Origin: an uncultured Pseudomonadales bacterium
GTDB taxonomy: Bacteria; Pseudomonadota; Gammaproteobacteria; Pseudomonadales; UBA7434
Length of the DNA stretch: 60,669 nucleotides
Direction of reading: 5' to 3'
NCBI GenBank assembly: GCA_943788835.1
Contig: CALSRU010000007.1
Coordinates: forward strand, 1-60,669
The position numbers and the translations under genes are program-made. Numbering within the stretch: position 1 is the stretch's first letter; every line of letters begins with the position of its first letter. Under the pieces are notes generated by a model. It ran no database searches and had not been told where the DNA came from. It saw only the letters and a list, made by a program, of their open reading frames with translations. Positions 9,968 to 19,757 of this stretch are shown one piece after another.

Positions 9968-12766
9968 ATGGATGAAGCTTGCTCGAGCTATTTAGAAGGC
10001 ATCAAAAATAAACATGCCAACACTCTCGATGCTTTGCCAAACGATGATGAAGCGGCCTTACAGCTCATCATCGACAAAACTCACTCGCTGAATATTGCTG
10101 CCGCGCCTGCCAGCGATCTACGAAGCCTCAAAGCACAGTTTGCTTACCGCTGGGCAACAGCGCGCCTGAAAAAAAGCATTGCCGCTGACATGCTTGGACA
10201 ACTGCAAACTGCGTTCGCCGAAGCAACGATTGATACAGCGCTCAGAGCGGCATGGGCCGACAAACAATTTGATCGAGTTGTAGCTCAAAACAAACGCCAG
10301 CCCAACGGCTCTGTGCCCGGCCTCTTTATTTTAGGCCTGGGAAAACTGGGCGGCTTTGATCTGAACTTTTCAAGCGACATCGACTTGGTCGCTTTTTACG
10401 ACCCAGCCTCTCTACCCGTGGCAAATATGCATGGCCGCACCGACATTACTACGCGTGTTATTAAAAAGCTCACCCAACTTCTTGCAAAAATAGTCGACAA
10501 TGAATTTGTATGGCGTGTCGACTGGCGCCTGCGCCCCAATGCCTCTGCAATGCACTTAGCGATGTCAACTACGGCCGCCGAGGAATTTTATTTCTTTCAT
10601 TCCTACCCGTGGCATAGGCTAGCGATGATCAAATCACGCGTAGTTGCTGGTGATTTTTCAGCGGGTAATGCGTTTTTATCTGGCTTGGAACCGTATTTGT
10701 GGCGGCAAAATCTCGACTACCAAATGGTAGATGAAATATTCCTGCTCAAGCAAAAAATCAATCAAGAACACCCTCAGCTTAAGCATGCCCGCAGCCAGGG
10801 AACTCTCCACAACCAAGATCTAGGTGACGGCTTTAACTTGAAGCTGGGGCGCGGCGGCATCCGTGAAATAGAATTTATTGCCAATGCCATGCAACTTTTA
10901 TGGGGCGGAAAAAAACCTCAATTACGCTCGCCGCGCACATTAACCACGTTGCAACAACTGCAGCAGTGCGGACTGCTTAAAAACGATGACGCACAGCGAC
11001 TGTCTGAAGCCTACGCTTTTTACCGATTGCTCGAAGATAGCCTGCAAATTCTCGACAATAGCCAAACCCACCAACTGCCGCGTGAGACCGAACAACTGCA
11101 GCAGTTACTCGGTTTGCTAGAGCAATACGATACAAAAGGCCTGTGGGCAGAGTTAAGTCAGCATCGCAAACACGTCATTACTATATTTGACGGACTACTG
11201 GACATAGGCACGAGTGCGGACAATAACTCAGCGGCTGATCGCGCCGAGTCATTTCCCTGGGTCACTGATTTACCACCCACTGAAAAAGATATTTTTGAGA
11301 GCTGGAACAATGGTTTTGCCATGTATGGAATAAGCCATGCACAAAGTGACCCGCTCAAGCCACTGTTTGTCCAGCTCGCTGAACTACTCGATGCCTCTAA
11401 CATTGATCGTGCCGGTGCCATTATCAAACTCCATGATTTCTTCAGGACAATTCCCAAGGGCGGACAGTATTTACGCTTGCTCGCGCAGCATCCAGCGCTA
11501 CTGAATGATATTGTTCAACCGCTGCTGTACTCACCACATATGTCTAGCTTATTAGAGCAATCACCACATATTGTTGACCTGCTGTTAGAACCTCACGAAA
11601 CGCCATTACAACAAATAGAATTCGATAGTGAATTCGTACTGCAAACCACTAATTTTGAAACGCGGCTCGAGCGACTGCGTCGCTTTGTGAACGAGCAGCT
11701 TTACGTACACTGCTTGCAATTGGTGCACGGCCAATTATCCTCCATAGAACTCCAGCAACGCTTAACTGCATTGGCAGAGCATACTATTGAGTTAGGCTTA
11801 TCCATCACCAGCCAAGAAATGAATGTTAGTGAAGTACCTATTGCCATCATAGGTATGGGCAAACTGGGGATGCGGGCAATGGCGCCTAAGTCAGATTTAG
11901 ACTTGATTTTTATCGCTCGTGATGGGGTCGAGTTAGAGCATGCCAATCAATATTCGAGTCGCCTTCAACACCTTATGGAATTACGCACCCGAGAAGGTCG
12001 AGCCTATGAAATGGATATGCGTTTACGCCCATCAGGGCGCTCTGGGCCGGTAACCGTCTCGCTACGCAGCTTTGCCGACTATCAAAATAATAACGCTAAA
12101 ACCTGGGAGCACATTGCTCTTAGTGCAGGAAGACCCGTGGCCGGACCTCTTGAGCTACAGCAAAAAATTAGTGCAATACGTGCCAGTGTGTTGGGTAAAC
12201 CACGCGAGCAACAGCAGCTTAAATTTGATGCGGCAAAAATGTTGCGGCGCCTTCAAACACAGCGCATAGGCGACAAGAACAAGCCAGGCCTCAATATTAA
12301 ATTGCGCTCTGGCGGACTCATGGAGCTTGATTATCTGTCGGCCTGTGCCTGCTTGTTAGCAGAGCCCGGCGAGGCATTGGTTGCCCGACCTTACGATGAG
12401 ATGATTACAAAGGTGTGCGACGCTGGCCAACTCGGTCATCAAATATTTTCAGTCTCCCCTCACCATGAACAAAGCCTCATTGATTTTTCTGAAAAGATCA
12501 GTGAGGCAACCAATTTTTGGCGCCGCTTACAAATTTGGAGTCGAGTGATGGGACTAGACGATATTGCATTGTCGCAGCTAGCGCCACATATGCAGCCACA
12601 CCTGCTTAAAGATATGGACATGGAATCGTTAGAGCAGCTCGAGCATTGCATTAATGAAACCAGTGCATTCGTCAGCGCATCGATTGAAGCGCTACAGCAT
12701 AACTTTGAGCATGGGGCACCCACTGATTGGGAAGACTGGCAGGAGCTGCCGGTAAAGTGGCGTTGA
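9968..12766 (+). CDS. glnE: Glutamine synthetase adenylyltransferase/adenylyl-removing enzyme
   Basis: Bifunctional enzyme that adenylylates and deadenylylates glutamine synthetase under control of PII protein and glutamine; 932 residues against about 946 in E. coli. It has two nucleotidyltransferase domains. The N-terminal adenylyl-removase carries GLGKLGGFDLNFSSDIDLV at about residues 123-141. The C-terminal transferase carries GMGKLGMRAMAPKSDLDLI at about 629-647. Each has the G-x-G-K-L-G plus D-x-D metal motif, and a PII-responsive helical region lies between and after them. It is preceded by yqaA on the same strand and may be co-transcribed. No truncation is visible. Confidence 0.97.
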   Translation: MDEACSSYLEGIKNKHANTLDALPNDDEAALQLIIDKTHSLNIAAAPASDLRSLKAQFAYRWATARLKKSIAADMLGQLQTAFAEATIDTALRAAWADKQFDRVVAQNKRQPNGSVPGLFILGLGKLGGFDLNFSSDIDLVAFYDPASLPVANMHGRTDITTRVIKKLTQLLAKIVDNEFVWRVDWRLRPNASAMHLAMSTTAAEEFYFFHSYPWHRLAMIKSRVVAGDFSAGNAFLSGLEPYLWRQNLDYQMVDEIFLLKQKINQEHPQLKHARSQGTLHNQDLGDGFNLKLGRGGIREIEFIANAMQLLWGGKKPQLRSPRTLTTLQQLQQCGLLKNDDAQRLSEAYAFYRLLEDSLQILDNSQTHQLPRETEQLQQLLGLLEQYDTKGLWAELSQHRKHVITIFDGLLDIGTSADNNSAADRAESFPWVTDLPPTEKDIFESWNNGFAMYGISHAQSDPLKPLFVQLAELLDASNIDRAGAIIKLHDFFRTIPKGGQYLRLLAQHPALLNDIVQPLLYSPHMSSLLEQSPHIVDLLLEPHETPLQQIEFDSEFVLQTTNFETRLERLRRFVNEQLYVHCLQLVHGQLSSIELQQRLTALAEHTIELGLSITSQEMNVSEVPIAIIGMGKLGMRAMAPKSDLDLIFIARDGVELEHANQYSSRLQHLMELRTREGRAYEMDMRLRPSGRSGPVTVSLRSFADYQNNNAKTWEHIALSAGRPVAGPLELQQKISAIRASVLGKPREQQQLKFDAAKMLRRLQTQRIGDKNKPGLNIKLRSGGLMELDYLSACACLLAEPGEALVARPYDEMITKVCDAGQLGHQIFSVSPHHEQSLIDFSEKISEATNFWRRLQIWSRVMGLDDIALSQLAPHMQPHLLKDMDMESLEQLEHCINETSAFVSASIEALQHNFEHGAPTDWEDWQELPVKWR

Positions 12767-12835
12767 CGCCTCAACTTCTGGCAACTTCTTCTGGCAACTT
12801 CGCGCGAAAAAAAATGTTCTATTGCCACTCAAAGC

Positions 12836-13282
12836 TTACTCACTTTGCGCCAATAAACGATCTAACTGATTAGCAAATAACTGCCGATCGCGCTGCGAAA
12901 ACGGTGCGGGGCCACCGAGTTGGGCGCCACCCCCACGCAACTCTTCCATCATGTCGCGCATTTGTAGCCGCTGGCGAATATTTTCCTTGGAGTACAATTC
13001 ACCCCGCGGGTTAATAGCAACCCCACCGTTATCCACAACTTCCGCCGCTAGCGGTATATCGGCAGTCACCACCACATCACCGGGCTTCACCTGAGCGGCA
13101 ATATAATTATCTGCCACATCGAAACCCGCCGAAACAACCACACTATTGATAAGCGCTGACGGTGGCGTGGCCATCGGTACATTGGCCACTAGCGTGAGTT
13201 TTAGTCGGGTGCGCTCAGCGGCACGAAACAAAATCTCTTTGATCACAACAGGACAGGCATCGGCATCAACCCACAAATGCAT
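12836..13282 (-). CDS. DUF188 (YaiI/YqxD) family protein
   Basis: Small PIN-like-fold protein of unknown function, 148 residues from the chosen ATG. It begins [11 protein letters not shown], the hallmark N-terminus of the family, and contains VVTADIPLA and a basic [14 protein letters not shown] block near the C-terminus. An upstream in-frame TTG at 13300 would add six residues. I prefer the ATG at 13282 because family members begin right before the WVDADACP block. It lies head-to-tail with the SlyD-like gene upstream (51 nt). The acidic residues suggest a metal-dependent nuclease fold, but no activity is established. Confidence 0.88.
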   Translation of the reverse strand: MHLWVDADACPVVIKEILFRAAERTRLKLTLVANVPMATPPSALINSVVVSAGFDVADNYIAAQVKPGDVVVTADIPLAAEVVDNGGVAINPRGELYSKENIRQRLQMRDMMEELRGGGAQLGGPAPFSQRDRQLFANQLDRLLAQSE

Positions 13283-13333
13283 CGCTATTGCTCGCCCCAA
13301 GAGATCAAGAGCTTCGATCGGCTCTTATGAATT

Positions 13334-13795
13334 TTAATGAACGTGTCCGTGCGCAATCTCTTCCTCGCTTGCGTCGCGAACATCCGTAATGGTTACATCA
13401 AAATGCAGCGCTTGACCGGCTAGAGGATGATTGCCATCAACAACAACGGTATCCTCACTCACCTCTGTCACTACGACACTGACAGCGCCATTGTCGCTTT
13501 GCGCTTCAAATTGCGCACCAACCTCAATATTGTCAACGCCCTCAAAAGCGGCCTTAGGCACCGACTGCTTTAACCCTTCATTGTATTCGCCATAGCCTTC
13601 AGCCGGCTCAACTACCACCTGTACCTGATCGCCTTTCTCTTTATCGGTCAGCGCTTTCTCCAAGCCCTCAACAATATTACCGGCACCATGTAAATAGCGC
13701 AGTGGGTCACCACCATCCGATGTGTCGAGCTGTTCGCCGCTGGCATCTTTGAGTGTGTAATGAATGCCAACAACTTTGTGATTTATGATTTTCAT
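13334..13795 (-). CDS. SlyD-type FKBP peptidyl-prolyl isomerase
   Basis: Cytosolic proline isomerase/chaperone, 153 residues. An FKBP core (VGIHYTLKDASGEQLDTS and LHGAGNIVEGLEKAL) is interrupted by the insert-in-flap domain (about residues 70-125, including EPAEGYGEY). It ends in a short GHVH tail, not the long His/Cys-rich metal-binding tail of E. coli SlyD, so it should bind little nickel. The start ATG at 13795 follows an AGGAAAA-type site. Likely roles are folding assistance and, by family, hydrogenase or Tat-substrate maturation; nothing nearby specifies one. Confidence 0.92.
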   Translation of the reverse strand: MKIINHKVVGIHYTLKDASGEQLDTSDGGDPLRYLHGAGNIVEGLEKALTDKEKGDQVQVVVEPAEGYGEYNEGLKQSVPKAAFEGVDNIEVGAQFEAQSDNGAVSVVVTEVSEDTVVVDGNHPLAGQALHFDVTITDVRDASEEEIAHGHVH

Positions 13796-14059
13796 GGGGT
13801 TTTCCTGCCAAATAATTAAAATTAAGCGCCTAGGCTTGCTGTTGCGGGCATTAAATCATGCGCTTTACTGGGATGCCAGCAGAGCTAACCGACAGATAGA
13901 CCGCTTCATAGCACAGCAATACCAAGTGCTACCCCTGAGCTTCAAAATATCAGTTACTGGCTAGCCACTAATGAAACTCAACTGACAGGGAAATTCTAAA
14001 CCAATAGTCATCATTAAAGGCTAAGGACTGTAATACAATGCAAAATTGAATAAGCCAAT

Positions 14060-15958
14060 ATGGAAGAACACCAAATGAATGCTCAAATACCGCACTGGGA
14101 CACTATCATCAGCAATGCACTGGTTTTCGATGGAACGGGAGCCGCCCCAGAGCAAATTGACATCGCTATTAAGCAGGGAAAGATTGTTGCTAAAGGTCAA
14201 AACTTGCCCGCTGCATGCGCCAACGAAATCATTGATGGCAAGGATCAATGGCTCATGCCAGGGCTGCTGGATATTCATACCCACCTCGATCTTGAAGTCG
14301 AAATCGATCCAGGCCTATCCGAAGCCGTCCGCCATGGCACCACCACCGTGCTCGTGGGCAATTGCAGCTTAGGTCTATGCTACGGTGCGCAAAAAAAAGA
14401 TGGCGCCGACCCCATAGTGGATTGCTTTGCTCGCGTTGAAAATGTGCCTAAAAGCGTTCTGTCAAAATGTGTTGAGGCCGCGACTTGGGATAATAGCAAA
14501 GACTATCTTGACCATTTTGATCAGCTCGCATTGGGCCCAAACATAGCAGCGTTTATACCTCACTCGATGTTGCGCATTGAGGTGATGGGCTTACATGACA
14601 GTATTACCCGCGAACCGACCGACAAAGAGCTCGATGCCATGTCGGATTTGGTTAAGAGCGGCATTGACGAAGGCTACATGGGCTTGAGCACCGACGGCCT
14701 GCCCTTTCACTACCTCTCCAACAGCCCTAACACTGATGTGCGCATACCTACTCAGCACGGCTCTTTTGGCGAGTACAAAAAGTTGCTCCAAGTGGTACGC
14801 GATCGCGGCCGCGTTTGGCAGACCACCGCCATCATTGAAAATAAACTAAAAATGTTTAGGTACTTCGCGCTTACTAGCGGCTTACTACATGGCAAACCCT
14901 TAAAAACGTCGGCGCTTACTGCTGTTGAATTTCCACAATTCCGTCGTGCCGTGCATATTTTTCTCGGCTTTGCCAAGCTAATGAACAATAAGTTCTTTAA
15001 AGGTCGCATGCACTTTCAATCGCTCGGCACTAAATTTCGCATCTGGTCAGACGGCGTCGTATCACCACTATACGAAGAGCTACCGGCCACTTGCAAGCTA
15101 ATTGCCACAGACTACGACGATGTAGCCGCAAGGCAAGCGATGCTTAACGACCCGCAATTTATTAAAGATTTTAGGCATGATTGGTATCTTGGTCGCAAAG
15201 GTTTTTCATTGGCCACATTAAAAGCAAAGATGGGTGCTCCAGACTTAAATGTAATACGTGAACCGCATTTGCTCACGTTTGATGGCGCCCCCATTGCCGA
15301 TTGGAATGGCGAAACATTCTTACAAGTTATGGAACGCCTTAATGATTTTCAACAAGGTAATCAAGGCGCCGCGCGCAGTGATGCTGAGCGGGAAGCTTTA
15401 GCTCTATTCCCGAACCCTCTGCTTGACGATGCCGATTTCATGCTACATATGCTGAGCACTTACGATACAAAATTTCGCTTTTATGCCGATGTCGCCAATG
15501 ACCGCGAAGAGGCCATCCTACCGCTTCTATTGAACAAGAATACGCTACCAGGCTTCAATGACTCAGGCGCACACCTAACCAACCTCGCTTTTTTTGATGG
15601 CAATCTTATGTCGCTTAAACACGCCTTAAATGATTCGGTTGCGACTTTTAGTAAAATTGTAAAACGGCTCACTCGCGAGCCGGCCGAGTTTTTTGGATTA
15701 GACACCGGCACCATCGATATTGGTGCACAAGCAGATATCACCATGATTAACCCCAATGCACTTCGCCAACACGATGACGTAGCAACAAGGATTTATGAAC
15801 ATCGAGATATTTTCAATCACAAACAACTACTGTCACGTTCCGATGGCGTGGTTAGTAATGTTTTTATTAATGGCGAATGTGTGTGGCGCAACAATCAAGT
15901 GACCGACGCATTAGGCAAAAAAACTTTGGGCAGGGCTCTTCGCGCTCATGCAAGTTAA
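14060..15958 (+). CDS. N-acyl-D-amino-acid deacylase-like amidohydrolase
   Basis: Zinc amidohydrolase of the D-aminoacylase group, 632 residues. The metal-binding HTH is at H73 and H75 in GLLDIHTHLDLE, a ligand-type cysteine is C102 in VLVGNCSLG, and a late catalytic-region motif is NDSGAH. The family removes acyl groups from N-acyl-D-amino acids or opens related cyclic amides. The exact substrate cannot be read. At 632 residues it is longer than typical D-aminoacylases (about 480-500), with an enlarged middle region. It starts at the ATG at 14060; an ATG five codons later is an alternative. It ends overlapping the start of a broken small gene. There is no signal peptide, so it is cytoplasmic. 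Confidence 0.85.
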   Translation: MEEHQMNAQIPHWDTIISNALVFDGTGAAPEQIDIAIKQGKIVAKGQNLPAACANEIIDGKDQWLMPGLLDIHTHLDLEVEIDPGLSEAVRHGTTTVLVGNCSLGLCYGAQKKDGADPIVDCFARVENVPKSVLSKCVEAATWDNSKDYLDHFDQLALGPNIAAFIPHSMLRIEVMGLHDSITREPTDKELDAMSDLVKSGIDEGYMGLSTDGLPFHYLSNSPNTDVRIPTQHGSFGEYKKLLQVVRDRGRVWQTTAIIENKLKMFRYFALTSGLLHGKPLKTSALTAVEFPQFRRAVHIFLGFAKLMNNKFFKGRMHFQSLGTKFRIWSDGVVSPLYEELPATCKLIATDYDDVAARQAMLNDPQFIKDFRHDWYLGRKGFSLATLKAKMGAPDLNVIREPHLLTFDGAPIADWNGETFLQVMERLNDFQQGNQGAARSDAEREALALFPNPLLDDADFMLHMLSTYDTKFRFYADVANDREEAILPLLLNKNTLPGFNDSGAHLTNLAFFDGNLMSLKHALNDSVATFSKIVKRLTREPAEFFGLDTGTIDIGAQADITMINPNALRQHDDVATRIYEHRDIFNHKQLLSRSDGVVSNVFINGECVWRNNQVTDALGKKTLGRALRAHAS

Positions 15959-16192
15959 AGCACACTATCAGTCAGCCGCCCTGCTACTAGGGCTTCTCTC
16001 CCCACTGGCCACTGCTGATAGCATCAATACAAAAGCGGGGTCATTGACTTCAACTTATACCCCTACTTAAACAGCGTCGATTCTGACAGCAGTGCAACCG
16101 TCAACATTGCTGTCTCTTTAGCGCATCGATTTTCTTACTTCAGCTTAACCAACTTTTCCAACCAAGCCGGCAAGAAGAAATTAACAACTTAG
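15948..16192 (+). pseudogene. Frameshifted small exported protein gene
   Basis: An ATG at 15948 overlaps the last codons of the amidohydrolase gene. It starts a clear signal peptide (ALLLGLLSPLATADS) leading to INTKAG. In that frame a stop appears soon after, at about 16068. One base over, the sequence continues coherently as GVIDFNLYPYLNSVDSD, then FSYFSLTNFSNQAG, until TAG at 16190. A one-base loss at the GGGG near 16037-16040 explains the switch. The remaining protein is short, so the gene is probably 3'-truncated as well. It looks like the start of an outer-membrane or periplasmic protein; I do not know the family with confidence. Confidence 0.6.
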
Positions 16193-16249
16193 CTGTAGGC
16201 TTTGAATAAAAAATAAAGTGGTAGCATTAACCTCGACTGGCTTGCAGTT

Positions 16250-18481
16250 TTAAAAAGCGAGCCTCATTCCTACCGTTGCTGTTCTTGCTTTATTAGGGCG
16301 CGCACCGTACGGTTGTCGCCCCACGATATTCTCTTCGCTAGTTGCATTCTCTAAACGACAATATATTCCCAAATCATCATTAACCTGCCGACTTACAACT
16401 AAATCGAGTGTTGTGCTGCTTTCGGTTTTTTCGTAAGCATTGCATGAAGGCTTAGTGCACACTTCATCAACATAGCTCATCGCCGCATTCATCGCCCAGC
16501 GATTCATTTCGAGACCTAATGAAAGTGCGAGCTGATTTTCAGGAATATACGGAATGACGTCTCCCTTTGTCACGCTGCCAAAAAATTCAGTGTCACTAAA
16601 GGATGAGTCGAATTCAGAGTGGGTGTGGCTATAAACCAATGATAGCGGCATAGAAATATCGCGACCAATTTCATAAACATTACTCATAGTAAACTCGACG
16701 CCGCGAACCATCGCTTTACCGCCATTGGATGTATCCCCAGGGTCACAGTTACTGCCTGATGATGCCGTGCAAGTCCCCAATATATTTTCATAGTCGTTGT
16801 AAAAACCCACAAGTTCTGCCGATAAAGTGCCATTTTGGTAGCGCGCACCCACCTCATAATTGACCGACTCCTCTTCCTTCACGTCTGGCTCGTTTGAAGG
16901 TGTGCTGAAACCTTTATGTGCACCGCCTAAAATAGTCAGCTGGTCGTTGATATGATAAAGCGCGCCAAAACCGGGCAGTAAAACGGCTATATGATTTTTA
17001 CGCGAGTCACGAAAGCTTCTTTGAGCACCGTCGTTATAACGGGCTCGCTGTAGGTCGATATCTTCATAACGCAAACCTGGAGTAAGCACCCAATCGCCAA
17101 AAGTGATCGTGTCATGTACGTACAGTGAAGTCGCCTTCGCTTGCTGTACGCGATTACCCGCATCCCCCAATGCATTAGCCGATAAAAAAACTAGCGAACC
17201 ATTCTGCTGAGCATAGAAAAAATCTTGCTGTAAACGATCTTCTTCATCTTCGTGATGGCGGATACCCATCTCTAATTTATGTTGAACAGAATCCCCGCTT
17301 AAGTCCCAGTCGAGCTTCACCTGCACACCCCGTGAATAGTACTCACGATTATTGTCACGAAGTTGAATACTAGTATTGTCTGGCGTATCTCCCCCATCAA
17401 GGATGGCTTGTAAATCTGAAGAGGAAAGCCCTCCCAACGTGAGGCCTCGATTAATTCCTTGAACAATATCAAACCAACTGTCGAAGTCTGTTGTTACATC
17501 TGTATCAATATCAAACTTCTCAGTTTTGAACCAACTTCGCTTATGCGTATTCTCGTAAGCCGTTGCAGCAATGCGCGCTTTTTCACTAATAGAGAATTCA
17601 TAGCGCAAAATAAATTGGTTATGCTCAGTTGCAATGTTGTCTAAATCCGACAACCCATAACGTCGATAGGGGTCGTTAGAAAAATCTGAATCAGTTAATC
17701 CTAGGTAGCTTTGATTAGAGTTTTGCTGAGCGTATTGATATTTAAACTCAACCGCATGGCGTGAATCATCCGGCGCATAAGCCAGCTTCAACATGTAGTC
17801 TTCAACATCCAGTCCAGTATCGTTATTACTTCGATCAATTTTTTGGTATCCATCTGACTTCCATTGATGCGTCTCAAGCATAAAGCCAAAGCCTGACTCA
17901 TGAGTCGATCCATAAACGACATGGCTACGTGTTGTCGAGTCACTACCCACTTCCAAGTTAACTTTGCCTTCCGTTGCTTTTGGAATAGGCGTCGACACAA
18001 AATTTACCGCCCCCCCAACTGTGTTGGGGCCTTGAGTAATAGCAGAGGGGCCTTTAACGACTTCGACGTTGTACATACGACCCATTGTAGGAAAGTAATA
18101 GGCAGACGAGGCAGAGTACGGGGCTGGAGCTACTAAAACGTTGTCCTCCAACAATACCACGCGAGCACTTCGCTCGGTGGGTACACCGCGAATACCGATA
18201 TTTGGCCGCAAGCCGTAACCGTCTTCTACCTGAACAGACACACCAGGTACCGTTCGTAAAATACGTTGAATGTCGGCATATTCAAATATCTCTAAATCAT
18301 CATCACTCAAAAGATGAGCCGAACCAGTAACCGCCTCCAATCGCTCCTGATTACCCAAAATTGTCACTTCTTCAAAGAACCCAGCTTGCTCAGCATGGTC
18401 GGCATAAGAAAAAACAGCAAATGTCGCTAAAAAAGCGGTTAATGTCGCTAAAAATGATCTAATTGTCATAATGTCGGTCAT
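16250..18481 (-). CDS. TonB-dependent outer membrane receptor, FecA-like
   Basis: Outer-membrane transporter of 743 residues, driven by TonB. A signal peptide ends near AYA/DHAEQA. The plug domain has the TonB-box-like start EEVTILGNQERLEAVTGS, then DIQRILRTVPGVSVQ, GYGLRPNIGIRGV and VEVVKGPSAITQGPNTVGG. A beta-barrel follows, ending with a terminal phenylalanine (GMRLAF), as expected for insertion into the outer membrane. The plug resembles the ferric-dicitrate receptor group. It diverges from the amine oxidase-like genes across a spacer holding a candidate Fur site. There is no FecIR pair beside it. The ligand, an iron chelate or another metal complex, remains open. An ATG four codons in is an alternative start. 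Confidence 0.9.
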   Translation of the reverse strand: MTDIMTIRSFLATLTAFLATFAVFSYADHAEQAGFFEEVTILGNQERLEAVTGSAHLLSDDDLEIFEYADIQRILRTVPGVSVQVEDGYGLRPNIGIRGVPTERSARVVLLEDNVLVAPAPYSASSAYYFPTMGRMYNVEVVKGPSAITQGPNTVGGAVNFVSTPIPKATEGKVNLEVGSDSTTRSHVVYGSTHESGFGFMLETHQWKSDGYQKIDRSNNDTGLDVEDYMLKLAYAPDDSRHAVEFKYQYAQQNSNQSYLGLTDSDFSNDPYRRYGLSDLDNIATEHNQFILRYEFSISEKARIAATAYENTHKRSWFKTEKFDIDTDVTTDFDSWFDIVQGINRGLTLGGLSSSDLQAILDGGDTPDNTSIQLRDNNREYYSRGVQVKLDWDLSGDSVQHKLEMGIRHHEDEEDRLQQDFFYAQQNGSLVFLSANALGDAGNRVQQAKATSLYVHDTITFGDWVLTPGLRYEDIDLQRARYNDGAQRSFRDSRKNHIAVLLPGFGALYHINDQLTILGGAHKGFSTPSNEPDVKEEESVNYEVGARYQNGTLSAELVGFYNDYENILGTCTASSGSNCDPGDTSNGGKAMVRGVEFTMSNVYEIGRDISMPLSLVYSHTHSEFDSSFSDTEFFGSVTKGDVIPYIPENQLALSLGLEMNRWAMNAAMSYVDEVCTKPSCNAYEKTESSTTLDLVVSRQVNDDLGIYCRLENATSEENIVGRQPYGARPNKARTATVGMRLAF

Positions 18482-18905
18482 CCAATATATTTTAAGGGCA
18501 GCGTAAGCAAACGTAATTTGAACAATGTTGCGGGCATCAGCGTTAAATGCTCAGCCATAAGGTAAGCTTAAGGAAATCTTAATCTAAATGCAACTCATTA
18601 TCATTTGTATTTAGAGAATTTATAACAATCCACATATATCCAAGAACAGCAGCAACCCACATTGCTACTGGCCACTCGTACAAAAAACAATCATACTTAA
18701 ACGCTCAGACTCGAAAAAAATCGACATAGCCGCTAGACTCTTCATGCTAATTCGATGTGTCCAGTTGAACAATCCAGCGCTATTTGAGAGCCAACTAATC
18801 TTCCTCTCAATAGTGTTTAGATATTGCTTATAGGCCTTTGGCATGCGCATCGCGTCAACCCGCATTTGCTCAACCATCTTTAACCTTGTCGCGTTAAAAG
18901 CGAGC
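18482..18905. other. Divergent regulatory spacer, TonB receptor / CAO-like cluster
   Basis: 424 nt between the receptor and the exported-protein genes. Besides the Fur-like element I see no RNA gene. An 80-codon minus-strand open frame (18665-18907) lacks recognisable features and is not called. Confidence 0.45.
18584..18610. promoter_or_regulatory. Candidate Fur-binding site
   Basis: Read on the minus strand, AAATGATAATGAGTTGCATTT is an imperfect palindrome whose left half, TGATAATGA, matches the Fur half-site well. The right half is weaker. It lies about 105-125 nt upstream of the TonB receptor start, where iron regulation would be expected. A match to one half only leaves real doubt. Confidence 0.4.
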
Positions 18906-19757
18906 ATGCCACTGCGGCCTACCCGCTCTATTTTTTTGAGTTTGTGTTACCTAGGCAGTATCGCTGTATTAGGAGCCCCAGCCGGCCTAACCTGCGCCGC
19001 TGAAGCAAGCGTCAATGACAACACTAAACCCGTTGATTTTGCTGTTCAAAAAAATAATCCTCGAAAACACGACGCGCTGCGCCACAGCGAGCGTGATCGC
19101 ATTTTGCAAAGCATCAAAAAGAAACACCCCCATTTCAAACAGCAAGAGAGCCTTGCAAGCGACTTTACCGCTGAAGAGCCTATTCTTTTATTGCTTGAAA
19201 AACGCCCCAGCAATAAAAAGCAAAATAGCCCTCGCCTAGCCGATGCCTACTATTACGATTACAAAACCAATGAAACAATTCACTGTATTGTGAATCCAGA
19301 AACAGGCGTTATTATTGAAGAGCTCCGCACCGTGCAACTACAGCTGCCCTTAGTCGAAGAAGAAATTGAACGGGCGTTTACTATTTATTTACAGAGCTCA
19401 CACCGCAATGAATTAGCCGATGCCTACCGCGAAGCCACCGGGCAATCGTTAATTGATGTTAATAGCCTGCACTTTAAAGCCTTCATACTGCATGGCAGCG
19501 CCAACATGAAGCGACTCAATGCAGCCACAAAGCGCTGCGGTCGCTCGCGCTGCGCAAAACTATTGATTCACACTGAAGAAAATATTGCATTAAACATCAC
19601 ACCCATTATTGACTTGTCTACAGGTCAAGTTATTCAGGGCAATACTGAACGAAGCGAAGGCCGTCCAATACCAGCCGTCAATGCAGACTCACCTCAAGAA
19701 CCCGTGCACAGGCATGAACGAACTGGCGGGAGTGAACAACATGCGCTTCCGCATTAA
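18906..19757 (+). CDS. Exported protein resembling copper amine oxidase N2/N3 domains
   Basis: 283 residues from the ATG at 18906. That start puts a good signal peptide (basic PLRPTRS, then IFLSLCYLGSIAVLG) at the N-terminus; an ATG 21 codons upstream would bury it. The middle reads LADAYYYDYKTNETIHCIVN, then PETGVII. This recalls the strand pattern of CAO domain N2 (R-A-x-x-Y-D...VDLTTGKV). It is followed by QLPLVEEEIERAFTIY, like the start of N3. A Cys-containing block (RCGRSRCAKLL) and a second strand set (IIDLSTGQVI) follow. It overlaps the next gene by 17 nt. With a CAO catalytic core encoded separately downstream, I infer a split oxidase. The similarity is weak and needs a profile search; without it this is an unknown periplasmic protein. 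Confidence 0.5.
   Translation: MPLRPTRSIFLSLCYLGSIAVLGAPAGLTCAAEASVNDNTKPVDFAVQKNNPRKHDALRHSERDRILQSIKKKHPHFKQQESLASDFTAEEPILLLLEKRPSNKKQNSPRLADAYYYDYKTNETIHCIVNPETGVIIEELRTVQLQLPLVEEEIERAFTIYLQSSHRNELADAYREATGQSLIDVNSLHFKAFILHGSANMKRLNAATKRCGRSRCAKLLIHTEENIALNITPIIDLSTGQVIQGNTERSEGRPIPAVNADSPQEPVHRHERTGGSEQHALPH

Noticed and set aside
18665-18907. 80-codon minus-strand frame in the TonB/CAO spacer
   Set aside because: No ribosome site and no hydrophobic or domain pattern; it covers likely regulatory sequence.
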